Assembly: GCF_002968285.2 (NCBI RefSeq)
Contig: NZ_CP134400.1
Location: forward strand, 4,216,001-4,280,000
Length of the DNA: 64,000 nucleotides
Direction: 5' to 3'
Origin: Mycobacterium sp. ITM-2016-00318
GTDB lineage: Bacteria > Actinomycetota > Actinomycetes > Mycobacteriales > Mycobacteriaceae
Numbering within the stretch: the stretch's first letter is position 1; every line of letters starts with the position of its first letter. Positions 18,316 to 27,403 of this stretch are shown here, one piece after another. The notes under the pieces were generated by a model, which saw only the letters and a list, made by a program, of their open reading frames with translations, made no database searches and was not told the origin of the DNA. The translations under genes and the position numbers were made by a program.

Positions 18316-19197
18316 TTAGGCGCCGTTGTTGGGTCCGCCCGAGTTCGCACCGGGAATGTCGGTGATCGGGATGTTCGGCATCGGCGGCGGCGACGGTGTA
18401 TTCGGCAGTGACGGGATCTGGTCGACGGCGATGTCGTGAAGGTCGTTGGCGGGCGGGCCGTTGTCGCGGGAGCCGTAGGCACTACCGGGTTCACGCGGAC
18501 CGAGGAGTTGGCTGACCGTCACCAGGTGGTAGCCGTTGGTCTTCAGCACGGGGATGAACTGGTACACCAAATCGACTGTGCTGGAGTAGGTGTCGTGGAA
18601 CAACACGACTGAGCCGGGCTTGATCTGAGTCATCAGCATGTAGCGCGTGGCGGCGATGTTGGAGTCGTTGATCCAGTCAAAAGGGATGACGTCCCAGTTG
18701 ATGTCGGCCAGTCCCTGCTTCTTGGCCTCCGCGAGCACCTGGTCGTTGACGAGCCCGCCCGCGGTGCGGACCAAATTCGGTCGCTGACCCGTCGCCGCCT
18801 CGATGGCGTCGTTGGCCCTGCTGAACTGCGCGGGGATGTCCTGCGGCGGGATCGCGGTCATATTGGGGTGTTCCCACGTGTGACTGCCGATTTCCATGCC
18901 GGCCTCCGCGATGCGCTTGGCGCCTGCGGTATCAGCGGCGACCTTGTTGCCGATCAGGAAGAACGTCGCCTTGGCGTCGTTCTCCTTCAAGATCTGCAGG
19001 AGCCGGTCGGTGTACGGGCCGGGTCCGTCGTCGAACGTCAGTGCCACACACTTCTCCGTGGCGCAGTCCACCTCGTCGGGCGTCTCCCGCTTGGCGTGCC
19101 CGGTCAGCAGCGCGACCACCACCACGACGACTGCGGCCGCGACGGCGAGAACCACGAGGCCGTACTGCCAGGCCCTGCTGTCGCGTCGCTTCGGCAC
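18316..19197 (-). CDS. Membrane-anchored polysaccharide deacetylase, NodB family (Rv1096-like)
   Basis: The product has 293 residues. Residues ~10-32 form a signal anchor (YGLVVLAVAAAVVVVVVALL). The NodB domain follows: TFDDGPGPYTDRLL (motif 1, catalytic Asp), SHTWEHPNM (motif 2, metal-binding His pair), DWI and VLFHDTY (motif 5). The C-terminal 50 residues are Pro-rich and probably lie in the cell wall. Such enzymes remove acetyl groups from peptidoglycan sugars and confer lysozyme resistance. Motif 3, usually RxPY, reads VRTAGG here, an unusual replacement. The GTG start has a TAAGCT hexamer 6 nt upstream (19204-19209), a leaderless layout. Confidence 0.9.
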   Translation of the reverse strand: MPKRRDSRAWQYGLVVLAVAAAVVVVVVALLTGHAKRETPDEVDCATEKCVALTFDDGPGPYTDRLLQILKENDAKATFFLIGNKVAADTAGAKRIAEAGMEIGSHTWEHPNMTAIPPQDIPAQFSRANDAIEAATGQRPNLVRTAGGLVNDQVLAEAKKQGLADINWDVIPFDWINDSNIAATRYMLMTQIKPGSVVLFHDTYSSTVDLVYQFIPVLKTNGYHLVTVSQLLGPREPGSAYGSRDNGPPANDLHDIAVDQIPSLPNTPSPPPMPNIPITDIPGANSGGPNNGA

Positions 19198-19245
19198 GGC
19201 CGCAGCTTACCGGCCAGACCTGTAGCGATTCAGCGTGCGCCGGGG

Positions 19246-19662
19246 CTACATCGGATTAGGGTTGGGCACAAGCATGAACGTCGCAGTCGTACGGATCAGC
19301 ACGCGACCTTCGACGTCGGTCACCGAGCAGTCCGTGCTCAGCAACCTGCGGCCACCATGCACGAGCCTGGCCTCCGCAACCAGTGGCCCGCCCTTGGGCT
19401 GCCGGTAGTACCGGACGTGGATGTCGGTCGTGACGGTGAATTGCGTATCGAAGTCGTATGAGCTGGCGAGGCAGGAGGCCGACGCGGCATCAGCGAGGGT
19501 AGCCAACATGCCGCCGTGGACGCTGCCTTCGAAGTACCCGCGAACATCCTCGCTGAGCGGCATCGAGATGATCGCCAGGCCCGGCTCCACGCGGTCGACG
19601 TTCATCTGCATGCGCTTGTGGACGGGCGACATGTGTAGTCGCTCGGTGGTCAAGGCGACCAT
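19246..19662 (-). CDS. Hotdog-fold thioesterase (PaaI family)
   Basis: The product is a 138-residue single hotdog-fold protein. The central helix region SVHGGMLATLADAASASCLASSY is the PaaI-type active-site segment (HGGxxATLAD), followed by TDIHVRYYRQPKGGPLVAEARLVHGGRRLLSTDCSVTD and a last strand RTTATFMLV. Such enzymes hydrolyse acyl-CoA thioesters, often of aryl or fatty acids. The substrate is not determinable. The ATG is set by a strong GGAGGAGGGG ribosome-binding sequence 6-7 nt upstream. It lies downstream of phoH2 on the same strand but is separated by the hairpin at 19679-19739. Confidence 0.88.
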   Translation of the reverse strand: MVALTTERLHMSPVHKRMQMNVDRVEPGLAIISMPLSEDVRGYFEGSVHGGMLATLADAASASCLASSYDFDTQFTVTTDIHVRYYRQPKGGPLVAEARLVHGGRRLLSTDCSVTDVEGRVLIRTTATFMLVPNPNPM

Positions 19663-19678
19663 TGCCCCTCCTCCGCAG

Positions 19679-19739
19679 TTGAGACTGCTGTAAGGGCGAA
19701 GATATGCCTGAAATTGCGCCCTGTGCGCAGTCTCGACAA
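19679..19739 (-). terminator. Imperfect hairpin downstream of phoH2
   Basis: GAGACTGC (19681-19688) pairs with GCAGTCTC (19727-19734), and AGGGCG (19693-19698) pairs with CGCCCT (19717-19722), leaving small internal loops. The outer flanks TTG/CAA also match. It begins at the phoH2 stop codon and lies before the thioesterase gene. It has the same GAGACTGC core as the hairpin at 7795. Confidence 0.6.
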
Positions 19740-21053
19740 TTAGGGCAGGGCGCCGGGGCTGATCTCCTCCAGCATCTCGGTCACCAGCGCGGCGATCGGC
19801 GAGCGCTCGCTGCGCAGCAGTGTAATGTGGGCGAACAGCGGGTGGCCCTTGAGCTTCTCGATCACCGCCGCAACACCGTCGTGCCTGCCGACGCGCAGAT
19901 TGTCGCGCTGCGCCACATCGTGGGTCAGCACCACCCGCGAGCCCGCGCCGAGGCGCGACAGCACCGTCAACAGCACGTTGCGTTCCAGCGACTGCGCCTC
20001 GTCGACGATGACGAACGAGTCGTGCAGCGACCGCCCGCGAATGTGTGTGAGCGGCAGCACCTCCAGCATGCCGCGCGACAGCACCTCTTCGAGCACCGCC
20101 GGGCTCGCCAGGCCTTCGAGGGTGTCGAAGACGGCCTGCGCCCACGGCCCCATCTTCTCGCTTTCGCTGCCGGGCAGGTAGCCGAGATCCTGACCGCCGA
20201 CCGCGTACAGCGGCCGGAAGACGACGACCTTGCGCTGCGTGCGCCGCTCGAGCACCGCCTCAAGACCCGCACACAGCGCCAGCGCCGACTTGCCGGTGCC
20301 CGCCTTGCCGCCGAGGGACACGATGCCGACCGACTCGTCGAGCAGCAGGTCGAGCGCCACTCGCTGTTCGGCGGAGCGGCCGCGCAATCCGAACACCTCG
20401 CGATCGCCGCGCACCAGTTGCACCCGTTTGTCGGGATTCACGCGGCCGAGGGCATGAGAGTTGGTCCCCAGCAGGCGGATTCCGGTGTGGCAGGGAAGAT
20501 CCCTGGCTTCCTCGAGGTCGATCTCCCCCTCGGCGAACAAGCTGTCGATAACCTCGCTGGACACGTCGATCTCGTCCATCCCGGTCCAGCCCGACGTGAC
20601 GACGTCCTGGGCGTGGTACTCGTCGGCGGGCAGACCGACTGCGCCCGCCTTGACGCGCAGCGGAATGTCCTTGCTCACCAACGTCACTCGCTTGCCTTCG
20701 GCGGCGAGGTTCGCCGCGCATATCAGGATGCGAGAGTCGTTCGTGTCATTCCGGAATCCTGCGGGCAGCACCGACGGGTCACTGTGGTTCAGCTCGACGT
20801 GCAGCGTCCCGCCTTGTGTGCCAACGGGAATCGGCTGATCCAGGCGGCCGTGCTCGAGCCGCAGGTCGTCGAACAGGCGCAGCGCCTGACGGGCGAACCA
20901 ACCCAATTCATGATGATGGCGTTTGGCCTCCAGCTCGCTGATGACGACCAGCGGGACCACCACTTCGTGCTCGGCAAATCGCGTACACGCCCATGGGTCG
21001 GACAGCAACACCGATGTGTCGAGAACGTAGGTGCGAATGGAGGAATCGGTCAC
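19740..21053 (-). CDS. phoH2: PhoH2: PIN-domain ribonuclease fused to PhoH ATPase
   Basis: The product has 437 residues. Residues ~1-150 are a PIN nuclease domain ([12 protein letters not shown] with the first metal Asp, and [13 protein letters not shown] with later acidic residues). Residues ~215-437 are the PhoH P-loop domain: Walker [14 protein letters not shown] at ~248-256 and Walker [15 protein letters not shown] at ~350. Mycobacterial PhoH2 is an RNase coupled to RNA-unwinding ATPase activity and is reported as the toxin of a PhoAT-PhoH2 pair. The GTG start overlaps the stop of the small upstream frame in GTGA. A TAA directly precedes the GTG in its own frame, which fixes the start. 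Confidence 0.95.
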   Translation of the reverse strand: MTDSSIRTYVLDTSVLLSDPWACTRFAEHEVVVPLVVISELEAKRHHHELGWFARQALRLFDDLRLEHGRLDQPIPVGTQGGTLHVELNHSDPSVLPAGFRNDTNDSRILICAANLAAEGKRVTLVSKDIPLRVKAGAVGLPADEYHAQDVVTSGWTGMDEIDVSSEVIDSLFAEGEIDLEEARDLPCHTGIRLLGTNSHALGRVNPDKRVQLVRGDREVFGLRGRSAEQRVALDLLLDESVGIVSLGGKAGTGKSALALCAGLEAVLERRTQRKVVVFRPLYAVGGQDLGYLPGSESEKMGPWAQAVFDTLEGLASPAVLEEVLSRGMLEVLPLTHIRGRSLHDSFVIVDEAQSLERNVLLTVLSRLGAGSRVVLTHDVAQRDNLRVGRHDGVAAVIEKLKGHPLFAHITLLRSERSPIAALVTEMLEEISPGALP

Positions 21054-21175
21054 TTAGCGCTCCTCGAGGCGAGGTTGTCCATGCGGTCCCGCACGAACAT
21101 GTCGGCGGATACTGCGGCATCAGGACCGGGACCGGCCCTTTCGAGTCCAGTCGACCGGTGCCGCCCGGATAGCAG
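21050..21175 (-). CDS. Probable PhoAT, small antitoxin-like protein upstream of phoH2
   Basis: A short frame ends in a TGA that overlaps the phoH2 GTG by 4 bp, the arrangement described for mycobacterial phoAT-phoH2. It is open back to a TAG just upstream of 21180. It encodes at most about 44 residues, including [32 protein letters not shown] and LASRSAK. No ATG or GTG begins the whole region. The first possible starts are CTG at 21173-21175 or the internal ATG at 21100. I mark the CTG as outer limit. A non-canonical start has to be assumed for the full product. The identification rests on position and coupling. Confidence 0.45.
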   Translation of the reverse strand: MLSGRHRSTGLERAGPGPDAAVSADMFVRDRMDNLASRSAK

Positions 21176-21260
21176 AGCATGTCGCTAGCCATCGGAAACG
21201 ACGCTACTCCCGTGATGGCGAGCGTGGCGTGCAGGCGCGCCGGGTTAACCGGCCAGCAAC

Positions 21261-22088
21261 TCAGCCGTTGACCAGCGGACGCAATCGAGGCTCGTCGGCC
21301 AGCCTCCACGCGGCGATCCGATCGGCGATCACCTGGCGCAGCGCGGCTTCGTCGAAGATGCCGGCGTCGGCGACAACCTTCCGCTTGTCGGCGTAGGCGT
21401 CGATGTCCGCACCCACGACGTCGAGGTCGGCGGCGCGCCGCGCAATCGCCTCGATCGTCTCGTCGCGACGGGTCTCCAGCAGGTGCGCGACGAGGTTGTG
21501 GAAGAACTCCTCGTGACGCTCCTCGTCGCGGGCGATCCGCCCGACCAGACCGTTCAGCACCGGCTCGGTGATCTGTGCTTCGAGGTTGCGGGTGTAAACC
21601 GCGTACGCACGCTCGTAGAACGCCATGAACACCAGCCGCTCGATCTGGCTGTAGGTGTCGGCGCGGTAGCCCTTCATGACGTGCTCGACGCGCACATCCT
21701 CGTTGGCGGCCGGGTCGACCTCGCGGGTGACGACCAGGTAATTGCGCAGCGCGATCGCGTGCAGGTGCTCCTCGGCGGTCCACCGGCCCAGCCAGCGGCC
21801 CCACTTCTCCTCGAGGATGAAGCTGAAGACGAACTCGCGGTGATAGCCGGCGAGATTGTCCTTCTCGATGAGCAGGATCTCCAGCGCATCGGTGATGTGC
21901 TTGGGCAGGGTGACGTCCGAGGCGTCCCAGTCGCGTCCGCCGAGGAACGCGAAGTTCTCGCCCTGCTCGAAAGGCACGTAGTCGTGGGCGAACCAGATGT
22001 CCTCGGACTCGAGATGCCGGTTCAGGTTCTCCGCGACGACCGGCTCGAGCTCAGCGGTCAGTGCGGTAGGGACAGGTTTCTGTGCCAT
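21261..22088 (-). CDS. desA2: Acyl-[acyl-carrier-protein] desaturase DesA2
   Basis: The product has 275 residues, the same length as M. tuberculosis DesA2 and similar to it throughout. It is a soluble ferritin-like di-iron fold of the stearoyl-ACP desaturase type. Ligand motifs are recognisable as RWTAEEHLHAIALRNYL and IARDEERHEEFFHNL. DesA2 is implicated in mycolic acid synthesis; its desaturase activity is debated because the di-iron site is incomplete in this subfamily. The start MAQKPVPTAL is fixed by a leaderless promoter (TACAGT at 22096-22101, 7 nt spacing). A longer frame upstream lacks similarity. Confidence 0.95.
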   Translation of the reverse strand: MAQKPVPTALTAELEPVVAENLNRHLESEDIWFAHDYVPFEQGENFAFLGGRDWDASDVTLPKHITDALEILLIEKDNLAGYHREFVFSFILEEKWGRWLGRWTAEEHLHAIALRNYLVVTREVDPAANEDVRVEHVMKGYRADTYSQIERLVFMAFYERAYAVYTRNLEAQITEPVLNGLVGRIARDEERHEEFFHNLVAHLLETRRDETIEAIARRAADLDVVGADIDAYADKRKVVADAGIFDEAALRQVIADRIAAWRLADEPRLRPLVNG

Positions 22089-22146
22089 GAAAGTAACTGT
22101 AACCCACATTCACACCTTCCTTGAAATCGGGCGAACGTGTCCTTTC

Positions 22147-23622
22147 TTACAGCGTGAGGCCCGGATACAGCGGGTTGGCGGCGAGCATCTCGGCGGCCGC
22201 GGCGTGCACGCGCTGGGCGGTTCCGTCGGCCAGCTTGTACTTGGCCTTCGACGGCCCCGACGAGGCCGCGGTGGGCTCGGTGTTGGTGAGCACGTCGACC
22301 ACCAGCTCGGCCACCCGGTCGAATTCGGCCGCGCCGAAGCCGCGGGTGGTCAGTGCAGGTGTGCCGAACCGGATGCCGCTGGAGTACCACGCGCCGTTCG
22401 GGTCGTTCGGGATGGCGTTGCGGTTGGTGACGATGCCGGAGTCAAGCAGAGCCGACTCGGCCTGGCGTCCGGTCAGCCCGAACGACTGCACGTCGAGCAG
22501 CACGATGTGGTTGTCGGTGCCACCGGTGACCAGCGTGGCCCCCCGCTTCAGGAAGCCGTCGGCCAGCGCCTTGGCGTTGTCGGCGATGGCCTGCGCGTAC
22601 TCGCGGAATGTGGGCTGGCGGGCCTCGGCGAGTGCGACCGCCTTGGCCGCCATCACATGCGACAGCGGACCACCGAGAACCATCGGGCAGCCCTTGTCGA
22701 CGGCAGGCGCGAACTCCTCGGTCGCCAGCACCAGACCGCCCCGCGGCCCGCGCAACGACTTGTGCGTCGTCGTCGTGGTGACGTGCGCGTGCGGCACCGG
22801 GTCCTCGTCGCCGGTGAACACCTTGCCCGCGACCAGCCCCGCGAAGTGGGCCATGTCGACCATCAGCGTCGCGCCGACCTCGTCGGCGATCTCACGCATC
22901 TTGGCGAAGTTGATCCGGCGCGGGTACGCGGAGTAGCCGGCGACCAGGATCAGCGGCTTGAACTCACGCGCGGCCGCGGCGACCGCGTCGTAGTCGATGA
23001 GCCCCGTCTGCGGGTCGGTGCCGTAGCTGCGCTGGTGGAACATCTTTCCCGAGATGTTCGGCCGGAACCCGTGCGTGAGGTGACCGCCGGTGTCGAGCGA
23101 CATGCCAAGCAGCCGCTGGTTGCCCAGCTTGCCCCGCAGCTGCTCCCAGTCCGCCTCCGACAGGTCGTTGACGTGCTTGGCGCCGAACTCCGCCAACCCG
23201 GGGCCCTCGATCCGGGTGGCCAGGATGGCCCAGAAGGCGACCAGGTTGGCGTCGATGCCGGAGTGCGGTTGCGCGTATGCGTACGGCGCGCCGAACAGCT
23301 CGCGGGCGTGCTCGGCGGCCAGCGCCTCGACGGTGTCGACGTTCTGACACGCTGCGTAGAAGCGGTGACCGATGGTGCCCTCGGCGTACTTGTCGGAGAA
23401 CCAGGTACCCATGGTCAGCAGCACGGCAGGTGATGCATAGTTCTCGCTTGCGATCAACTTGAGTGAATCCCGCTGATCGGCAAGCTCTTTGCGCGTCGCT
23501 GCGGCGATGCGCGGTTCGACGGACTCGATGACCTCAAGTGCCGACCGGTACGCGGCGCTTGCGGTGTCGGCGTACTCGGCGCCGAGGCCTGCGGACGAGT
23601 TGGTGACGGGCTCAGCAGTCAT
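22147..23622 (-). CDS. glyA: Serine hydroxymethyltransferase, long form
   Basis: This PLP enzyme interconverts serine and glycine with tetrahydrofolate and supplies one-carbon units. The PLP-Lys motif is [16 protein letters not shown]. Other family blocks are [49 protein letters not shown] and RNAIPNDP. The product is 491 residues, about 65 longer than M. tuberculosis GlyA1, which I recall at the same genomic position. The extra length is an N-terminal extension and an insertion of about 35 residues between AQPHSG and [10 protein letters not shown] ([20 protein letters not shown]...). The start is the ATG at 23622; internal starts would cut into a plausible N-terminal helix. Confidence 0.93.
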   Translation of the reverse strand: MTAEPVTNSSAGLGAEYADTASAAYRSALEVIESVEPRIAAATRKELADQRDSLKLIASENYASPAVLLTMGTWFSDKYAEGTIGHRFYAACQNVDTVEALAAEHARELFGAPYAYAQPHSGIDANLVAFWAILATRIEGPGLAEFGAKHVNDLSEADWEQLRGKLGNQRLLGMSLDTGGHLTHGFRPNISGKMFHQRSYGTDPQTGLIDYDAVAAAAREFKPLILVAGYSAYPRRINFAKMREIADEVGATLMVDMAHFAGLVAGKVFTGDEDPVPHAHVTTTTTHKSLRGPRGGLVLATEEFAPAVDKGCPMVLGGPLSHVMAAKAVALAEARQPTFREYAQAIADNAKALADGFLKRGATLVTGGTDNHIVLLDVQSFGLTGRQAESALLDSGIVTNRNAIPNDPNGAWYSSGIRFGTPALTTRGFGAAEFDRVAELVVDVLTNTEPTAASSGPSKAKYKLADGTAQRVHAAAAEMLAANPLYPGLTL

Positions 23623-23646
23623 GGTGTCGAGCCTATCCCCCGATGC

Positions 23647-24876
23647 TCAGGCCGCCCGCAATGCCGATGGGATCAGCGGCTCGTCGAGCAGCCTGCGGAA
23701 CCGTTCGGTGAGGGTGACCTCGGCGGGCCGATCGTCCAGCCAGTCCCGCAGCAGCCGGTAACCCTCGACGTACGTGCTGGTGTAGGCGCGCCACAGCGGC
23801 GAGGACAGGAACCGCAGCGACTGCCTGGCCCGTTCGTCGCTGACCAGCAGCCAGCGCCGCAGGAACGCCGCCACCTCGTCGGCGTCGCGGTGCTCGTCGT
23901 GCAGCATCAGCGCGGCGTCCTGGCGGACGTCGGCCAGCGCCGCGGTGGCCGCGGACACCTCTTCGGCGCGTTCCCCGTCGAAGCGAAGCCCGAGGTCGGC
24001 GTAGATTTCGGCGGCCCACGCGCCCCACTTCGGGCCGATCGCCGCATACAGCGCGAGGTCTGCCAGACCCTCGGCCATCAGGCACTGCGGGGTGTTGACC
24101 AGAAACAGCGTCTGCTCCTGCTGGTCACGCTCGGCCACGAGGCCCGCCTCCTTGCGGCAGTGCTCGGTGTGGTGGCCCGGATACGACTCGTGGGCCACCA
24201 GCCGCGGCAGGTTGGCCATCTGGTGCTTGAGATCGGCGTTGACGGCCACGGTCGAGCGGTAATCGCCGAGGTAGTAGTTGAACCCCGACCACGGTTTGTC
24301 GGTCACCACCTCGTAGTTGATCGTCTCGCTGTCGCGCAACGGGAACTCGGCGCGCACCGTGTCACGAAGCGCGCTGGAGAACGCGTGGATGCACTCTTCA
24401 AGGCGTTCGGGCGGGATCTCCTCGGCGCTGCGGTAGGCAGCCATGCGCTCGGCCAGCGGACCCGTGCCGCCGAGCGCCTCGTCGAGACGGGTATGCGCCT
24501 CGCGGTAGCGGTCGGGGTCACCCTTGCTGATCTGCACGTCGAAATAGGCGTCGACCTCGTCGACGAAGCCGACGGGCTCGCCGGCGAACTTCCGTCCGGC
24601 ACACGCCAGCGCCCGCAGATGGGCGCCGATGTAGTCGGCGCGCGCGTCATCGAAAGCCGACGGGCCCGATGGCCCGTTGGTGCGGGGCACATTCGGGATC
24701 TCGGCGAACAGCCGGTCGGCCTGGCGGGCCAGGTCAGCGGGGTCGGGAGCCGGTTCGGACGCGACGGCCTCCCGCAGCGCGGGGTCACCGGTGAATGAGT
24801 CGACGTAGCCTTCCTCGATCAGGTCGAACCGCAGGCCGAGCAGCAGATATTCGCGGATCAGGGTGCCGGGGTCCAT
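23647..24876 (-). CDS. DUF885-family protein, probable zinc-dependent carboxypeptidase-like
   Basis: The product is a 409-residue, mostly helical protein with a [11 protein letters not shown] motif at about residue 220. This HExxxxH-type zinc-binding sequence is typical of DUF885 proteins, which are distantly related to M32-like metallopeptidases. Further conserved parts are [15 protein letters not shown] and [17 protein letters not shown] (a second metal-ligand helix containing Glu). Substrates are unknown. The start [15 protein letters not shown] is supported by TAGCGT (24884-24889) 7 nt upstream, a leaderless layout. It is divergent from coaA and follows glyA on the same strand. Confidence 0.85.
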   Translation of the reverse strand: MDPGTLIREYLLLGLRFDLIEEGYVDSFTGDPALREAVASEPAPDPADLARQADRLFAEIPNVPRTNGPSGPSAFDDARADYIGAHLRALACAGRKFAGEPVGFVDEVDAYFDVQISKGDPDRYREAHTRLDEALGGTGPLAERMAAYRSAEEIPPERLEECIHAFSSALRDTVRAEFPLRDSETINYEVVTDKPWSGFNYYLGDYRSTVAVNADLKHQMANLPRLVAHESYPGHHTEHCRKEAGLVAERDQQEQTLFLVNTPQCLMAEGLADLALYAAIGPKWGAWAAEIYADLGLRFDGERAEEVSAATAALADVRQDAALMLHDEHRDADEVAAFLRRWLLVSDERARQSLRFLSSPLWRAYTSTYVEGYRLLRDWLDDRPAEVTLTERFRRLLDEPLIPSALRAA

Positions 24877-24906
24877 AGCGAACACGCTAACTGGAAGACT
24901 GAGGAC

Positions 24907-25845
24907 ATGCCGCGGCTGAGCGAGCCGAGCCCCTACGTGGAGTTCGACCGGAGTCAGTGGCGCGCGCTCCGCATGTCGACCCCCTTGAAGCTCAGCGAAG
25001 ACGAGCTCATCAAGCTGCGTGGCATCGGCGAGAAGATCGACCTGCTGGAAGTCGAAGAGGTCTACCTGCCGCTCGCCCGGTTGATCCACCTGCAGGTCGC
25101 GGCGCGGCAGCGGCTGTTCGCCACGACCTCCGAATTCCTCGGTGAGCCTCAACAGAACCCGGACCGGCCGGTGCCGTTCATCATCGGCGTCGCGGGCAGT
25201 GTGGCGGTGGGCAAGTCGACGACGGCCCGTGTGCTGCAGGCGCTGCTGGCCCGCTGGGAACACCACCCGCGGGTTGACCTCGTCACCACCGACGGATTCC
25301 TGTATCCGAACGCGGAGCTCGTCCGTCGGAACTTGATGCACCGCAAGGGTTTTCCGGAAAGCTACGACCGCAGGGCACTGATGCGCTTCGTCACCGCGGT
25401 GAAGTCAGGGTCCGACTATGCCTGTGCGCCGGTGTATTCCCATCTGCTCTACGACATCGTCCCGCACGAGAAGCAGATCATCCGGCATCCGGACATCCTG
25501 ATCCTCGAGGGCCTCAATGTCCTGCAAACCGGTCCTGCGCTGATGGTTTCGGATCTGTTCGACTTCTCGGTCTACGTCGACGCCCGCATCGAGGACATCG
25601 AACAGTGGTACATCTCCCGGTTCCTGTCGATGCGTGCAGGCGCGTTCGCGGATCCGGCCTCGCACTTCCACCACTACTCCACCCTTAACGACGACCAGGC
25701 TGTCTTCGCGGCGAGCGACATCTGGCATTCGATCAACCGTCCCAACCTGATCGAGAACATCTTGCCGACGCGCCCGCGGGCGACGCTCGTGCTGCGCAAG
25801 GACGCCGATCACTCCATCAACCGACTGCGACTGCGCAAGCTGTAA
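24907..25845 (+). CDS. coaA: Pantothenate kinase, type I
   Basis: This enzyme phosphorylates pantothenate, the committed step of coenzyme A synthesis. The product has 312 residues, the same length as M. tuberculosis CoaA. Walker A is [17 protein letters not shown] near residue 98. Downstream are [34 protein letters not shown] and [11 protein letters not shown], and [20 protein letters not shown] of the lid region. GAGGAC directly precedes the ATG. The gene is followed by a strong hairpin at 25849-25906 that separates it from a convergent membrane-protein cluster. Confidence 0.97.
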   Translation: MPRLSEPSPYVEFDRSQWRALRMSTPLKLSEDELIKLRGIGEKIDLLEVEEVYLPLARLIHLQVAARQRLFATTSEFLGEPQQNPDRPVPFIIGVAGSVAVGKSTTARVLQALLARWEHHPRVDLVTTDGFLYPNAELVRRNLMHRKGFPESYDRRALMRFVTAVKSGSDYACAPVYSHLLYDIVPHEKQIIRHPDILILEGLNVLQTGPALMVSDLFDFSVYVDARIEDIEQWYISRFLSMRAGAFADPASHFHHYSTLNDDQAVFAASDIWHSINRPNLIENILPTRPRATLVLRKDADHSINRLRLRKL

Positions 25846-25848
25846 CCG

Positions 25849-25906
25849 CGAGAAGACGCAAAAGTACCCTTCGCCAGAGCGTTTCGGGTACTTCTGCGTC
25901 TTCTCG
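25849..25906. terminator. Bidirectional hairpin between coaA and the convergent membrane-protein genes
   Basis: The 21-bp arms 25849-25869 and 25886-25906 have one mismatch. The left arm begins CGAGAAGACGCA and the right ends TGCGTCTTCTCG. The 16-nt loop contains CGCCAGAGCG. Both neighbouring genes end within 11 bp of it, so it can stop transcription from both sides although it has no T-run. Confidence 0.75.
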
Positions 25907-25916
25907 GCGACAGAGT

Positions 25917-26330
25917 TCAGCGCTTCTTCAGGCGCCGAAGGCCCTGGTACTGCAGCTCTGCGAACACCAAGGTGTACACACCGGTGGCGAGCGTGCCAAC
26001 CACGCCGATTGTCGTCAGCGGCATCCAGTCGGAGACGACGAACACCACGGCGCCGAGCGTGTACAGCAGGTTGGCCGCGATCACGGCGATGCCCGGCTTT
26101 CGCAGTTCAGACAGTTGGGCGAGCGCAAGCACTACGAGGCCGTAGGCGATGAAGAAGGCACTCAGCGAATACTCGAAGTTCACAGTGGTGCCGGACTTTT
26201 CGGCCATCCACCCCGCAAGAGGAATTCCTGCGATGCCCGCGAGGCCGGTGAGCACAGCGTCGAGCCGCAGCGCGAAGCGCAACAACGAGTCCGTCGACTC
26301 CTTGAGATGCGGCGTGATGATGACGGTCAT
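25917..26330 (-). CDS. Small four-helix membrane protein, tandem paralogue 1
   Basis: The product is a 137-residue integral membrane protein with a conserved amphipathic start (ESTDSLLRFALRLDAVLTGL) and four predicted membrane segments (about 25-43, 55-72, 80-98, 106-124). The C-terminus is a positively charged QYQGLRRLKKR. The Asp in RLDA and the C-terminal LQYxGLRRL are shared with the two paralogues upstream (26327-26740 and 26917-27324). I do not recognise a named family or function. Its ATG overlaps the stop of paralogue 2 in ATGA, so they form an operon. Confidence 0.8.
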   Translation of the reverse strand: MTVIITPHLKESTDSLLRFALRLDAVLTGLAGIAGIPLAGWMAEKSGTTVNFEYSLSAFFIAYGLVVLALAQLSELRKPGIAVIAANLLYTLGAVVFVVSDWMPLTTIGVVGTLATGVYTLVFAELQYQGLRRLKKR

Positions 26331-26740
26331 CGGTTTACCCCCAGCCGGCGCAGGCCGATGTACTGCACTGTCCCGATGACGGCGGTGTACAGCGCGCCGC
26401 CGAGAAGGAGCGCGATGCCCCATGTGGTCAGCGGCCAGATCCCGGCCGCCTCCGCCGCCACGAAGCCGATTGTGAACAGTGCGTTGGCGGTGATGGTGGC
26501 GATCGCGCCTGGGCGGACCCGGTCGAGGCCCGCGAGCCAGTAGACGACCACGCCGTAGACCAGGAAGAACACCCCGAGCGCATATTCGACGGCCACGGGG
26601 ACCCCGGTCAGCGACGCAAGCCGGCCCGCGGCGGCAACGAACGGTACGCCGACGATGCCGACGAGCACCGCGTCGAGGCGCATCGCGAAGCGAAGCAACC
26701 CGTCGCGGGCACCGGTTGTGGAATCGGTGATTGCGGTCAT
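26327..26740 (-). CDS. Small four-helix membrane protein, tandem paralogue 2
   Basis: The product is a 137-residue paralogue of its neighbours. The start is MTAITDSTTGARDGLLRFAMRLDAVLVGIVG, with four membrane segments and the C-terminal VQYIGLRRLGVNR. The ATG is chosen because a GAAGGA ribosome-binding sequence lies 7 nt upstream; the longer frame has no similarity. Its stop overlaps paralogue 1. No function is recognisable. The predicted topology places both ends in the cytoplasm. Confidence 0.8.
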   Translation of the reverse strand: MTAITDSTTGARDGLLRFAMRLDAVLVGIVGVPFVAAAGRLASLTGVPVAVEYALGVFFLVYGVVVYWLAGLDRVRPGAIATITANALFTIGFVAAEAAGIWPLTTWGIALLLGGALYTAVIGTVQYIGLRRLGVNR

Positions 26741-26765
26741 GCGTTTTCCTTCGGTTGAATTGACG

Positions 26766-26816
26766 TTACGACGCGCGGTGCACGCCGAGGTACTGCAGGC
26801 CCCCGATGACGGCGGT
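26766..26816 (-). pseudogene. 3' relic of a fourth paralogue
   Basis: The minus strand encodes TAVIGGLQYLGVHRAS followed by a stop. This matches the C-terminal TAVIGTVQYIGLRRL of paralogue 2. Upstream, where the other ~120 codons should be, only about 100 bp of unrelated sequence separate it from paralogue 3. It appears to be the tail of a copy lost by deletion. Confidence 0.6.
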
Positions 26817-26916
26817 GGGAGCGAGGGACCGTTCCGGAGCCGACGCCGCAACCTCTGCACGGTTGGTTGTCGCTCCTCGCGTGCGCGACGCCAGCTCCGG
26901 ACCAGTCATGAGGGGG

Positions 26917-27324
26917 TCACGCCAGGCGGCGCACCCCGAGGTATTGGGCGTAGGCGAAGGCGACCGTGACGACGATGAACGCGATCGTCGACGCCACACC
27001 GAGTGCGGTAAGCGGCAGCCAGCCCGCGATCAGCACAACGGCGACCAGGACCGCGAACGCGACGTTGCCCATGAACACGGCGACGCCGACGCGGCGCACG
27101 TTCGGCACCCCTGCCGCGAGGTACAGCGCGACGCCGTATCCGACCAGTGCGGCACCCGCGATCCATTCCGATGTCGCCGACAACCCCGACAGCTTCGACA
27201 GCGGGTCGGCGGCCATGGCGACGAACAACCCCAGCGCCGCGCACAAGGTGGCGTCGGCACGAAGAGCGAAACGCAACAGTGAGTCTGTGCTCTCCCGGAC
27301 GGGCCGGGTGGTGATGGCGGTCAT
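26917..27324 (-). CDS. Small four-helix membrane protein, tandem paralogue 3
   Basis: The product is a 135-residue paralogue that starts MTAITTRPVRESTDSLLRFALRADATLCAALG. It shares the N-terminal TDSLLRFALRxDA motif, four membrane segments and the C-terminal AQYLGVRRLA. It is furthest upstream in the array and probably the promoter-proximal gene. The N-terminal MTAIT is nearly identical to that of paralogue 2, showing recent duplication. No function can be assigned. Confidence 0.8.
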   Translation of the reverse strand: MTAITTRPVRESTDSLLRFALRADATLCAALGLFVAMAADPLSKLSGLSATSEWIAGAALVGYGVALYLAAGVPNVRRVGVAVFMGNVAFAVLVAVVLIAGWLPLTALGVASTIAFIVVTVAFAYAQYLGVRRLA

Positions 27325-27403
27325 GGGAATGATGTTGCGCAGATCTCACTGCCAGATCGACGCCAGACGCTGCCAGCTACTGCCAACCGCAGGTCAAAGC
27401 GTG

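Noticed and set aside
19704..21188. A 494-codon plus-strand frame opposite phoH2
   Set aside because: It is antisense to a well-recognised PIN-PhoH protein and has no recognisable motif; frame openness comes from GC content.
21997..23433. A 478-codon plus-strand frame opposite glyA
   Set aside because: It is antisense to serine hydroxymethyltransferase and codes for Arg/Gly/Val-rich low-complexity sequence without known domains.
26833..26901. 8-bp inverted repeat TCCGGAGC/GCTCCGGA as a terminator
   Set aside because: The 53-nt loop and short arms make it weak. It may be part of the decayed paralogue region, so no feature was called.
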